A stretch of DNA of 64,000 nt from an uncultured Bacilli bacterium (GTDB lineage Bacteria; Bacillota_I; Bacilli_A; RF39; UBA660), in the NCBI GenBank assembly GCA_934097015.1, contig CAKONF010000001.1, positions 1 to 64,000 on the forward strand. Direction: 5' to 3'. The stretch's first letter is position 1. Every line of letters begins with the position of its first letter. Both the position numbers and the translations under genes were made by a program. This document shows positions 25,162 through 32,907 of this stretch, in pieces. The notes under the pieces are model-generated. The model was given only the letters and a program-made list of their open reading frames with translations. It was not told the DNA's origin and searched no databases.

Positions 25162-25315
25162 GTTTTGATTTAATTTAATCTTTGTTAAGAATATTTAATA
25201 TCAAAATTATGATAATTCTGTTTATTAATTGTTTTAAATTTTTAAACATATTACCACCTCACTTCTTATTCTTTGCTAGAATCAGTTAGTAAGGTAAACA
25301 CCAACCTGGACGTTC
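25087..25315. repeat. Inverted repeat bracketing the toxin cassette
   Basis: The plus strand reads GAACGTCCA (25087-25095) and GGTTGG (25105-25110), split by the 9-nt CCCCCTGTA. The far end (25301-25315) is the exact complement of the two parts joined, CCAACCTGGACGTTC. In a minus-strand transcript the 5' and 3' ends could pair over 15 bp with a 9-nt bulge. Confidence 0.8.
25175..25249 (-). CDS. Short hydrophobic peptide, candidate type I toxin (24 aa)
   Basis: ATG at 25249 follows an excellent GAGGTGG site by 4 bp. The 24-residue product begins MFKNLKQLINR, continues with a run of Ile and Leu (RIIIILILNIL) and ends NKD. This pattern of one short membrane helix with charged ends is typical of type I toxins of the Fst/TxpA/BsrG kind, although the sequence matches none I know. 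Its mRNA would have a ~70-90-nt leader that can pair with its own 3' end. It would be opposed by the plus-strand RNA at 25083-25161. Toxicity is untested inference. Confidence 0.65.
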   Translation of the reverse strand: MFKNLKQLINRIIIILILNILNKD

Positions 25316-25344
25316 GGTTAGTTATATTAAAGTTTTTTGAAATA

Positions 25345-25374
25345 AAAATAAAGTCTTTCGACAAAACTTGTCAA
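25345..25374 (-). promoter_or_regulatory. Possible promoter of the hydrophobic peptide gene
   Basis: TTGACA (25374-25369), 18-bp spacer, TATTTT (25350-25345) on the minus strand. The -10 is poor; an alternative TAATAT (25329-25324) lacks a good -35. GACAA-AAC-TTGTC forms an inverted repeat over the -35. Confidence 0.4.
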
Positions 25375-25410
25375 AAAAATAAAGTGGATAAGTATTAAGT
25401 TTTCCACTTT
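25373..25410 (-). terminator. Intrinsic terminator of parB/noc
   Basis: AAAGTGGA/TCCACTTT (25381-25410), overlapping the parB stop region, followed on the minus strand by ATTTTTTT. Confidence 0.7.
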
Positions 25411-26425
25411 ATTTTTCTATTTTTATAATTATTTGATATAAATCTTCAAAATCATAATCTTCAGTTTCTATTTGGAAACCGGCGTCACTAATTTCTTGTT
25501 CTATATCTTTTAAAGAATTTATTACTGAATTTAAGTCACCTTTTACTATTCTTTTTTGAGTTTTTGTTTCTTTTGGTTCTTCGACTTTAGTTTCTACTGG
25601 TTTAGATTCTTCTGCTGTTGGTATATCAAATATTTCATATTGATTTTGCAATTGTTTTTTAGAATCCATTATTAGTTTTGCAATGTCTTCACTTTCTAAA
25701 TCTGTGTTATCTTCATTATCACTAAATGACATATCTAAAGTTTCTATTTGATTTAATAAATCTTTATTTTCTTCATTATTTAAAATATTAAATCTAGATG
25801 TAGGTTCTTCTGGTGCTGGTTCATTTAATTTTTTTATTTCATTATCTAATTGTCTTACTGTTAATCTGTTTTCTATTATTTTATTTAACATATCTATTTG
25901 GTCTTGTGGATTAGATAGTGACAATAAACTTCTTGCATGTCTTTCTGATATTTTTTCTGACATTAATGCATCTTGTACTTCATCTGTCAAATTCAATAAT
26001 CTTACTTTATTTGCTACTGAAGATTGTGAAATACCTAATCTTTTTGCTAATTGATCTTGAGTTAAATATCCTCTATCTAATAGTTTTTTATAAGATTTTG
26101 CTTCTTCTATTGCAGAAAGATTTCTTCTTTGTAAATTTTCTACTAGCGCTACTTCTGCTGAAGTGTTATCATCTAAATCTGCTATTATTGCTGGTACTTT
26201 ATTTAATCCCGCTATTTGACTTGCTTTATATCTTCTTTCTCCTGCAATTATTTCATATTTATCATTAGATAATTTCCTTAAGACTAATGGTTGTATAATA
26301 CCGTGTTCTTTTATAGATGATGCTAAATCTTTTAAAGCATTTTCATCAAAAGTTAGTCTTGGTTGAAATCTATTTGGAATTATATTTTCTACATTTATAT
26401 ATTGTATGTTTGGTTCTAAATTCAT
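25409..26425 (-). CDS. ParB/Noc-family CTPase, chromosome partition or nucleoid occlusion
   Basis: 338 aa. The ParB N-terminal domain shows NIIPNRFQPRLTFDENALKDLASSI at ~13-38, the GERRYKASQ box near 63 and ENLQRRNLSAIEEA near 93-108 (CTP-binding and clamp motifs). A helix-turn-helix, QLAKRLGISQSSVANKVRLL, lies near 125-145. A long acidic linker (~205-285) precedes the C-terminal dimerisation segment. Adjacent rsmG is the usual neighbour of noc in Bacillus, but no parA/soj gene is in the window and both parS and Noc-type sites are. I therefore cannot decide between ParB and Noc. An AGGGGC-type site precedes ATG. Confidence 0.88.
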   Translation of the reverse strand: MNLEPNIQYINVENIIPNRFQPRLTFDENALKDLASSIKEHGIIQPLVLRKLSNDKYEIIAGERRYKASQIAGLNKVPAIIADLDDNTSAEVALVENLQRRNLSAIEEAKSYKKLLDRGYLTQDQLAKRLGISQSSVANKVRLLNLTDEVQDALMSEKISERHARSLLSLSNPQDQIDMLNKIIENRLTVRQLDNEIKKLNEPAPEEPTSRFNILNNEENKDLLNQIETLDMSFSDNEDNTDLESEDIAKLIMDSKKQLQNQYEIFDIPTAEESKPVETKVEEPKETKTQKRIVKGDLNSVINSLKDIEQEISDAGFQIETEDYDFEDLYQIIIKIEK

Positions 26426-26520
26426 TTGCCCCTACTCCTATTCTATTAATAATAATACTTTATTTTTATATATTTTTCAAGTAGTTTGTAGTTAATTTAA
26501 TTAAAAAATAGTCTCTAAAT

Positions 26521-27225
26521 TTATAGAGGCTTTTTTATAATTTGACTATAATTTCTTGGATATTTTGGATTTGTTTTATTTATTTTTTTTATTAATATAA
26601 AGTTTCTTATACCAGTATTGTTTGGTAAGTTTATATTAATTGTTTTAATATATTCTGCTCCTAGTACTTTAATTCCATTTTTGCTATTATTTAATTCTTC
26701 TTCGTAGTCAGATTTCATTGCTATAAAATATCCATTTTGTTTAACATAAGGTATGGATAATTCTATAAGTACTGGAAGATTTTTTACTGCTCTTGCAGAT
26801 ACAATATCAAAGTATTCTCTTTTTTCTATTATATATTCTTCTGCTCTTTTATTTACTATTTCTACATTATCTAATTCTAATAGCATTGATAGACTTTCAC
26901 AAAATTTAGTTTTTTTGTTATTTGAATCTAATAAAGTTAATTTTATGTTTGGAAATAGTATTTTTATAACTATACCTGGAAAACCAGCTCCGCATCCTAT
27001 GTCTAACATAGTATCAATATTATTAAAATTTATTGTTTTTGTTAAAAGACATGAATCGTAGAAATGTTTTAAATATACATCTTCTTTAGTTGTAATCGAT
27101 GTTAAGTTTGTATGTTTGTTATATTCTATTAAATATTCATAATATATTTTGAATTTGTTAATTTGATTATGTGTTAATATTATGTCAATCTTTTTTAATT
27201 CATTTATAAATTCTGTCTCATTCAT
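26521..27225 (-). CDS. rsmG: 16S rRNA (guanine-N7)-methyltransferase
   Basis: 234 aa. GidB/RsmG fold. The SAM motif DTMLDIGCGAGFPGIVIKI lies near 68-85, and NNKKTKFCESLSML near 100 and EYFDIVSARAVKNLPVLIELS near 135 are conserved. Methylates the G527-equivalent of 16S rRNA. Its start overlaps the mnmG end by 8 nt, giving the common mnmE-mnmG-rsmG-parB/noc order. Confidence 0.95.
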   Translation of the reverse strand: MNETEFINELKKIDIILTHNQINKFKIYYEYLIEYNKHTNLTSITTKEDVYLKHFYDSCLLTKTINFNNIDTMLDIGCGAGFPGIVIKILFPNIKLTLLDSNNKKTKFCESLSMLLELDNVEIVNKRAEEYIIEKREYFDIVSARAVKNLPVLIELSIPYVKQNGYFIAMKSDYEEELNNSKNGIKVLGAEYIKTININLPNNTGIRNFILIKKINKTNPKYPRNYSQIIKKPL

Positions 27226-29089
27226 TTTTACTATATTCCTTTTTTAAATATATTGCTAGTATAGATAAATCAGCAGGGTTTACACCACTAATACGTGATG
27301 CTTGTGCTAGTGTTTCTGGAGCAACACTAATTAATTTTTGTTTTGCTTCGCTAGCTAGATTAGTTATTTTGTTATAGTCAATATCTTTTGGTATTTGTTT
27401 TGATTCTAATTTTAGAAGTTTTTCTACTTCTTTTAGTTCTTTGTTGATATAACCTTCATATTTTATTAATATTTGTGCTTGATTATATACTTCTTTATCA
27501 TATTTATTTTCTAATATATTTTCTTTAAGTAATAAATCTAATGTGATTTCTGGACGTTTTAGGAACGTATAAAGATTTGTACCATTTTCTAATTTATCTG
27601 TTCCCATTTGTTTTAATATATTTTGAGTTATATTTTTATTAGATATTTTAGTTTCTTTTAGTTCATTTATTAATTTGTCAATATTATTTTCTTTTTCTAT
27701 AAGTTTGTTGTATTTTTCTTCACTAATAAGTCCTGCTTCATAGCCATATTTGCGTAATCTTATATCAGCATTATCATGTCTTAAAAGTAATCTAAATTCT
27801 GCACGACTTGTTAACATTCTGTATGGTTCTTTTGTACCTTTTGTCACTAAATCGTCAATTAATACTCCTATATATGATTCATTTCTTTTTAAAATTAAAG
27901 GCTCTTTATTTTGAATTTTTTTCACTGCATTAATTCCTGCTATGATTCCTTGTCCTGCTGCTTCTTCATATCCACTTGTTCCGTTTATTTGACCTGCTGT
28001 AAATAAATTATTTATTACTTTTGTTTCAAGTGATGGTTTTAGTTGTAAAGGATTTATTGCATCATATTCTATTGCATAAGCATATTTTAATATTTTAGCA
28101 TTTTCTAATCCTTTTAAGCTATGTACCATTTTTTCTTGGACGTCTGTTGGCATAGATGTTGAGAAACCTTGTAAATATAAATCGTCATAATATAGGCTTT
28201 CTGGTTCTAAGAATAATTGGTGCCTTTCTTTGTCTGCAAATCTTACTATTTTATCTTCAATGCTAGGACAATATCTAGGTCCTATTCCTTCTGCGTATCC
28301 ACCATACATTGCACTTCTTGATAAATTTTCCTTTATTATATTATGCGTATTTTCATTAGTGTAAACTAAATAACATTTTTCTTGTTTATCTTTGTCATAA
28401 TATATTTCATTTTCTGAATTAAAAGTCCAGTATTCATCATCGCCAGTTTCTTCTTTTAAAACACTGAAATCTACACTGTTTTTATCTATTCTTTGTGGAG
28501 TACCTGTTTTAAGTCTTAATATATCAAATCCTAATTCTTTTAATTTAGTACTTAAAAATTTTGACCTTCTTTCTCCATGAGGACCTTCTAATTTGTTTGT
28601 ATCACCTACTAATATTTTACTTCTTAAATATGTTCCTGTTGTTAATACTAAAGATTTACAAAAATATTTTGTTCCGTCTTCCAATATTATTCCTTTTATC
28701 GTGTTATTATCAGTTATTAAATCTTCTACCATACCTTCTATAATTGTTAAATTTTTTGTATTTTTTAAGGCTTTTAACATATTTTTTGGATATGTAATTT
28801 TATCTGCTTGTGCTCTTAAAGATCTAACTGCAGGTCCTTTACCATTATTTAACATTTTTATTTGTATGTGACTTTTATCTGCAACTATTCCCATTAATCC
28901 GCCTAATGCGTCAATATCTCTAACAATTATTCCTTTTGCGGTACCACCGATTGATGGATTACATGGCATATCTCCAATATTTTTTATATTTGAAGTAATA
29001 AGAGCAGTTTTTGCACCCATTTTTGCTGCAGCATGACTTGCTTCGCAACCTGCATGTCCTCCTCCTACTACAATTACATCATAATTCAT
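27218..29089 (-). CDS. mnmG: tRNA uridine-34 5-carboxymethylaminomethyl modification enzyme, FAD subunit
   Basis: 623 aa. The N-terminal dinucleotide-binding motif VIVVGGGHAGCEASHAAAKMG is at residues 5-25. The GidA signature GPRYCPSIEDKI is near 270, GQINGTSGYEEAAGQGIIAG near 370, and the C-terminal ISGVNPADLSILAIYLKK contacts MnmE. Works as a complex with MnmE on U34 of several tRNAs. It starts 9 bp after mnmE. Confidence 0.96.
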   Translation of the reverse strand: MNYDVIVVGGGHAGCEASHAAAKMGAKTALITSNIKNIGDMPCNPSIGGTAKGIIVRDIDALGGLMGIVADKSHIQIKMLNNGKGPAVRSLRAQADKITYPKNMLKALKNTKNLTIIEGMVEDLITDNNTIKGIILEDGTKYFCKSLVLTTGTYLRSKILVGDTNKLEGPHGERRSKFLSTKLKELGFDILRLKTGTPQRIDKNSVDFSVLKEETGDDEYWTFNSENEIYYDKDKQEKCYLVYTNENTHNIIKENLSRSAMYGGYAEGIGPRYCPSIEDKIVRFADKERHQLFLEPESLYYDDLYLQGFSTSMPTDVQEKMVHSLKGLENAKILKYAYAIEYDAINPLQLKPSLETKVINNLFTAGQINGTSGYEEAAGQGIIAGINAVKKIQNKEPLILKRNESYIGVLIDDLVTKGTKEPYRMLTSRAEFRLLLRHDNADIRLRKYGYEAGLISEEKYNKLIEKENNIDKLINELKETKISNKNITQNILKQMGTDKLENGTNLYTFLKRPEITLDLLLKENILENKYDKEVYNQAQILIKYEGYINKELKEVEKLLKLESKQIPKDIDYNKITNLASEAKQKLISVAPETLAQASRISGVNPADLSILAIYLKKEYSKNE

Positions 29090-29098
29090 ACTTTACAC

Positions 29099-30454
29099 TC
29101 ACTTTCCTAAACAGAAATTACTGAATATTTCGTCTAATAATTCATCTTTGTAAGTACTTCCTATTATTTCACCTAATAGGTCAAAACATTCTTTTATGTC
29201 AATAGCAAGTAAATCTATTTCTATATTGTTTTCTATACTATTTAATGTATTATCAAGTACATCAATTGATTTTTTTACTAAAGATATTTGTCTTGAATTT
29301 GATAAATAATTTAAATTAGATGATTCTAATTCACCTAAATTAAATAATTCTCTTATTTTGTTTTTTAAATCATTTAGATTTTTATATTCTTTTGTATTTC
29401 CATATACTATGTTATTTGTTTTTATTTTACTTTCATCTAATTTTTTTTCTAAATCATTTTTATTTATGTAAACAATTAGTTTTTTATTTTTTAATTCATT
29501 TATTAAATCTAATTCTTCTTTTGTAATTTCTTCATTATAATTTAATACTAAAATTATTAAATCAGATGAGTTTATAATCTCTTTACTTTTGTTTACACCT
29601 ATTTGTTCTACTATATCATTTGTTTCACGAAGTCCAGCTGTATCTATTAAATTTAAAATAATTCCATCTAATATTATTTTTCCTTCAACTATATCACGTG
29701 TTGTTCCTGCAATGTTTGTGACAATTGCTTTTTCTTCTTCTAATAATGTATTTAGTAAACTACTTTTTCCTACGTTTGGTTTACCTACAATTGCAACGTC
29801 AATACCATTTTTTATAAGTTTACTATTTTGAGATTCTTTAAGTAAATTTTCTAATTCTTTTTTTATTGTTATAATTTTCGGTTTGATTAATTCATTTGTT
29901 AGTACAATTGCATCTTCGTATTCTGGATAATCTATATTAACTTCTATATTTGCACTAATACTAACTAATTCTTTTCTTATTGAATTTACTAAATTAGTTA
30001 TATTTCCTGTGACACCATTTAATGATAATTTCATACTTTTTTCTGTCTCTGAATTAATTAAATCTCCTACTGATTCTGCTTCTATTAAATCAATTCTTCC
30101 ATTAAGAAATGCTCTTTTTGTAAATTCTCCTGGTTCTGCTAATCTTGCGCCATTAGTTAGTAATAGTTCTAAAACTTTATTAGTAGTACTTATTCCACCA
30201 TGGCAATTTATTTCAATTATGTCTTCTGTTGTATAAGTTTTTGGTGCTAACATAACAGATACTAATACTTCATCTACTATTTCATTATTATCCATTATAT
30301 ATCCATAATTAATTGTATGAGAATCTACTTTACGTAAATCTTTTCCTTTAAATATTTTATTAACAATTTCAATCGCATTTGGTCCAGAAACTCTAACAAT
30401 TGATATTGCTCCTACTCCTAATGCTGTTGAAATTGCACATATTGTATCAAACAT
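29099..30454 (-). CDS. mnmE: tRNA modification GTPase MnmE
   Basis: 451 aa from ATG at 30454; an ATG five codons upstream lies on the predicted transcription start. The N-terminal tetrahydrofolate-binding domain has CAISTALGVGAISIVRVSG at ~5-23 and the helical domain has TKRAFLNGRIDLIEAESV. The inserted G domain has GKPNVGKSSLLN (G1), DTAG (G3) and NKND (G4). The C-terminal FCLGK supplies the catalytic Cys. Partner of MnmG. The promoter overlaps a Noc-type palindrome. Confidence 0.96.
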   Translation of the reverse strand: MFDTICAISTALGVGAISIVRVSGPNAIEIVNKIFKGKDLRKVDSHTINYGYIMDNNEIVDEVLVSVMLAPKTYTTEDIIEINCHGGISTTNKVLELLLTNGARLAEPGEFTKRAFLNGRIDLIEAESVGDLINSETEKSMKLSLNGVTGNITNLVNSIRKELVSISANIEVNIDYPEYEDAIVLTNELIKPKIITIKKELENLLKESQNSKLIKNGIDVAIVGKPNVGKSSLLNTLLEEEKAIVTNIAGTTRDIVEGKIILDGIILNLIDTAGLRETNDIVEQIGVNKSKEIINSSDLIILVLNYNEEITKEELDLINELKNKKLIVYINKNDLEKKLDESKIKTNNIVYGNTKEYKNLNDLKNKIRELFNLGELESSNLNYLSNSRQISLVKKSIDVLDNTLNSIENNIEIDLLAIDIKECFDLLGEIIGSTYKDELLDEIFSNFCLGK

Positions 30455-30474
30455 AGTACACCACTCCATAATGT

Positions 30475-30480
30475 ATTATA
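30475..30480 (-). promoter_or_regulatory. Extended -10 of the mnmE promoter
   Basis: The minus strand reads TGTTATAAT, an extended -10 (TGnTATAAT), 21-26 bp before the mnmE ATG. The matching -35 region falls inside the palindrome at 30486-30511. Confidence 0.55.
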
Positions 30481-30485
30481 ACACA

Positions 30486-30511
30486 AAAATTATTTCCCGG
30501 GAAATAATTTT
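30486..30511. promoter_or_regulatory. Noc-type binding site (26-bp palindrome)
   Basis: The core ATTTCCCGGGAAAT (30492-30505) is exactly the consensus of the Noc binding site of Bacillus, and perfect symmetry extends to 26 bp. It lies between mnmE and jag and covers the -35 region of the mnmE promoter. A second perfect copy is at 43886-43899. Confidence 0.8.
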
Positions 30512-30515
30512 ACAT

Positions 30516-30548
30516 AAAATAAAAACTATCAAATTTAATTGACAGTTT
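30516..30548 (-). terminator. Intrinsic terminator of jag
   Basis: AAACTGTC/GATAGTTT (30523-30548, one mismatch) then TTATTTTA on the minus strand. Confidence 0.6.
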
Positions 30549-31161
30549 CTTTACTTTCTACGTATTTAATTACAACATGTCTATTTGGTTCTTCACCTTC
30601 ACTTATTGTTGACACTTTTTTATTATTACTTAATATATTATGAACTATTCTTCTTTCATAAGAATTCATATTTTCTAACTTTACGTCAACTTTTGTTGTT
30701 GCAACTTCACGAGCAATTCTTTTTGCAAGTCTTTCTAAATTCTTTTCTTGTTTTTCTTTATAGTTTTCTACGTCTAAAATTATATGTGGATATATTTTAA
30801 AATTATTACTTAACATTTGTTTTACTATGTATGTTAATGATGACAATGTTCTTCCATCCTTACCAATTAATATACTATTATTATCACTATACATTTTTAT
30901 TATTATTTGTTCATCTCTTATTTTAGATTCAAATGTGACATCAATACCCATTAAATCAGTAAAATTTTTTAAATAGTCTTTTACATAATTTTGTATAGCG
31001 TCAAGTGTGTAAACTTTAATTTTATAACTTGATTTTTTTAATAAACTACCTTTTATTTCTTCTTTTGTTATTATTACTTCTGTTTTTTCTTTGTTAAGTT
31101 CTTGTAAACTATTTTCAATTAACTCTTCTAAATTTTTTCCTTCAAACTCTTTTACTTCCAT
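30535..31161 (-). CDS. jag: RNA-binding protein Jag/KhpB
   Basis: 208 aa. Jag_N domain (EFEGKNLEELIENSLQEL) at ~4-50, KH domain with ILIGKDGRTLSSLTYIVKQML near 95-118, and R3H domain with NSYERRIVHNILSNNKKVSTISEGEEPNRHVVI near 165-200. RNA-binding partner linked to cell division and envelope synthesis. It sits directly downstream of yidC (7-bp gap), the usual spoIIIJ-jag pair. Confidence 0.93.
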   Translation of the reverse strand: MEVKEFEGKNLEELIENSLQELNKEKTEVIITKEEIKGSLLKKSSYKIKVYTLDAIQNYVKDYLKNFTDLMGIDVTFESKIRDEQIIIKMYSDNNSILIGKDGRTLSSLTYIVKQMLSNNFKIYPHIILDVENYKEKQEKNLERLAKRIAREVATTKVDVKLENMNSYERRIVHNILSNNKKVSTISEGEEPNRHVVIKYVESKETVN

Positions 31162-31167
31162 AATTCA

Positions 31168-32106
31168 TTATCTCCTTTTTTTTACAATTAATGATTGTAT
31201 TACACTAAATCCATTTGTGACTACCCAATAAAGTGCTATTGCTGTTGGTAAACTAAATGATGCTATTGAGATAAATATTAACATAAATGTTGTCATAAAT
31301 TGCATTTGTTTTTGTTGTTCAGAACTTCCTGTTGTTGCCATACTGAATTTAAATGACAAGAATGTTGTTAGAATTATTAATCCTATTAGTACTAAATATA
31401 AATAATTACCTGATTTAATTCCAACTAATGGTGTTGTTCCTAATTGTAAACTCCATAAGTTTTCTTCAAATATAGCTGGTACCCTGTTTATTGCTTCTAA
31501 GAATGCAAAGAATAATGGTAATTGTATAAATGACACTAGACATCCACTTACTGGATTAATATCATATTTCTTATAAATTAACATAGTTTCTTGACTTTTT
31601 TGCATCATTGAATCTGAATCAGTTTTATCTTTATATTTCTTTTCAAGTTTTTCAAGTTCTGGTTGAGCTTTTTTCATATTTTCAGATTGTTTAGCAGTTT
31701 TAAGTGATAATGGTAATAAAATTATTCTTAGTGCTAATCCAATTAACATTACTGATATACCATAATTTTTTACTAAAAGTCCTAATTTTATGATTAACCA
31801 CGCAATTGGCATTACAAATAATTGTACCCATAAACCATTGTAAGTTTTTTTATTATAAATTTTTAATTTCTCACAACTTGGTAAATCTTTTAATTTAACT
31901 TCCATATTTTTTTCATACTTTTCATAAATTGCTGTTAATTCTTTTTCCTCTGGCTTACAAAGTATATTTGAAGTTAAACTTTGACCTGTCTTTTCATTTG
32001 TTATTCTTTTTTTATCATTATCTGATAAGTACTTTGTACATCCTGTTGTTAGTGTTAATGCTAACATTATTATAAGTATTAATTTTTTTCCTGTGTTTTT
32101 TTTCAT
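31168..32106 (-). CDS. yidC: Membrane protein insertase YidC/OxaA (SpoIIIJ-like)
   Basis: 312 aa. A lipoprotein signal peptide with lipobox LTTGC puts the mature N-terminus at Cys 23. Five membrane helices of the 60KD_IMP domain run from ~95 to 305, including LPLSLKTAKQSENMKKAQPELEKLEKKYKDK and CLVSFIQLPLFFAFLEAI. The Arg used for insertion, in LALRIILLPL, is present. Works in the membrane with or without Sec; the SpoIIIJ paralogue is needed in sporulation. Its start overlaps rnpA by 4 nt. Confidence 0.94.
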   Translation of the reverse strand: MKKNTGKKLILIIMLALTLTTGCTKYLSDNDKKRITNEKTGQSLTSNILCKPEEKELTAIYEKYEKNMEVKLKDLPSCEKLKIYNKKTYNGLWVQLFVMPIAWLIIKLGLLVKNYGISVMLIGLALRIILLPLSLKTAKQSENMKKAQPELEKLEKKYKDKTDSDSMMQKSQETMLIYKKYDINPVSGCLVSFIQLPLFFAFLEAINRVPAIFEENLWSLQLGTTPLVGIKSGNYLYLVLIGLIILTTFLSFKFSMATTGSSEQQKQMQFMTTFMLIFISIASFSLPTAIALYWVVTNGFSVIQSLIVKKRR

Positions 32107-32429
32107 ATATTCTCCTTTATCTTTCTTTCTAGGTTGTTAAGTCTTTCCTCAAATGGAGTTTCTAAACACCCTTTCCTTATCATTATAATATAATCTGTGT
32201 TATTTTTAAATAAAGATTTTAATTTATCTATAATTTCTCTTGTTTGTCTTTTTAATTTATTTCTTGTGACTGCATTTCCAATCTTATTACTTATAGCAAG
32301 TCCAAATCTTATTTTTTCTAAATTGTTTTCCTTATAATATATAACATAGTCTTTTGTTTTAATAAATTTTCCATTTTTTATAAGAGTTGTAAAATCTTTT
32401 TTTGATTTAATCATTTCTCTTTTTTTCAT
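32103..32429 (-). CDS. rnpA: Ribonuclease P protein component
   Basis: 108 aa basic protein that binds RNase P RNA for tRNA 5' maturation. The conserved RNR box appears as NAVTRNKLKRQTREIIDKL near 50-70, and FGLAISNKIG precedes it. A GGATG site lies before ATG. It is followed by yidC with a 4-nt overlap and preceded by rpmH and a hairpin. Confidence 0.94.
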   Translation of the reverse strand: MKKREMIKSKKDFTTLIKNGKFIKTKDYVIYYKENNLEKIRFGLAISNKIGNAVTRNKLKRQTREIIDKLKSLFKNNTDYIIMIRKGCLETPFEERLNNLERKIKENI

Positions 32430-32448
32430 TTAATCACATCCTTATAGA

Positions 32449-32475
32449 TAAAAAACCACAATAAAATTGCGGTTT
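32449..32475 (-). terminator. Terminator or attenuator between rpmH and rnpA
   Basis: AAACCACAAT/ATTGCGGTTT (32453-32475, one G-T pair) with six T on the minus-strand side. It directly follows the rpmH stop, so it probably sets a higher level of rpmH than of rnpA. Confidence 0.7.
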
Positions 32476-32596
32476 ATTTACATAATACTTTGCGTCCCTT
32501 TTTTCTTCTTGATTTTAAAATATTCGTTTCTTTACGTGCAAAAAAGCCATGTTTTTTACTTTTTTTACGATTATTTGGTTGAAAAGTTCTTTTCAT
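32474..32596 (-). CDS. rpmH: 50S ribosomal protein L34
   Basis: 40 aa, [20 protein letters not shown] at the start and [11 protein letters not shown] at the end. This is the invariant L34 pattern, slightly shorter than the usual 44. An AGGTGGAGGTG site precedes ATG. It is the first gene left of oriC in the classical rpmH-rnpA-yidC order. Confidence 0.96.
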   Translation of the reverse strand: MKRTFQPNNRKKSKKHGFFARKETNILKSRRKKGRKVLCK

Positions 32597-32619
32597 AATT
32601 GCACCTCCACCTCTTTAAG

Positions 32620-32905
32620 CTTTTTTTATTTTAGTATATTTTTATATAGAAGTCAATTAAAAATTAAAAATTTCTTAAAAATAGTTTTCAACGTGGATTT
32701 GTTAATATCTTTTTTTGTTGTTAATATCATTTTGTGGAAATTGTGGATAAATAGCTTTTTATTAGATTTTATCTAAGTTTCTTTGTTGATAAAATGTTTA
32801 AAAGATGTTGAAAATGCAAAAAATTAAAATTCGTGCTTTCTTTTTCAACAAAAGTGTTTTAAAATAATGTTAGTTAACAAAAATAATCTTGAAAGCGGGG
32901 TGTTT
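32620..32905. other. Replication origin region (oriC), upstream of dnaA
   Basis: The 311-bp gap between rpmH and dnaA is extremely AT-rich. It contains a perfect DnaA box TGTGGATAA (32742-32750), a one-mismatch box TGTTGATAA (32784-32792) and looser ones (TGTGGAAAT 32733, TTTTCAACA 32844). Gene direction switches here from leftward to rightward. Box clustering plus orientation support an origin. The dnaA-dnaN gap (34252-34377) has no perfect box, although it carries two AACACCTAT repeats. Confidence 0.75.
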
Positions 32906-32907
32906 TG

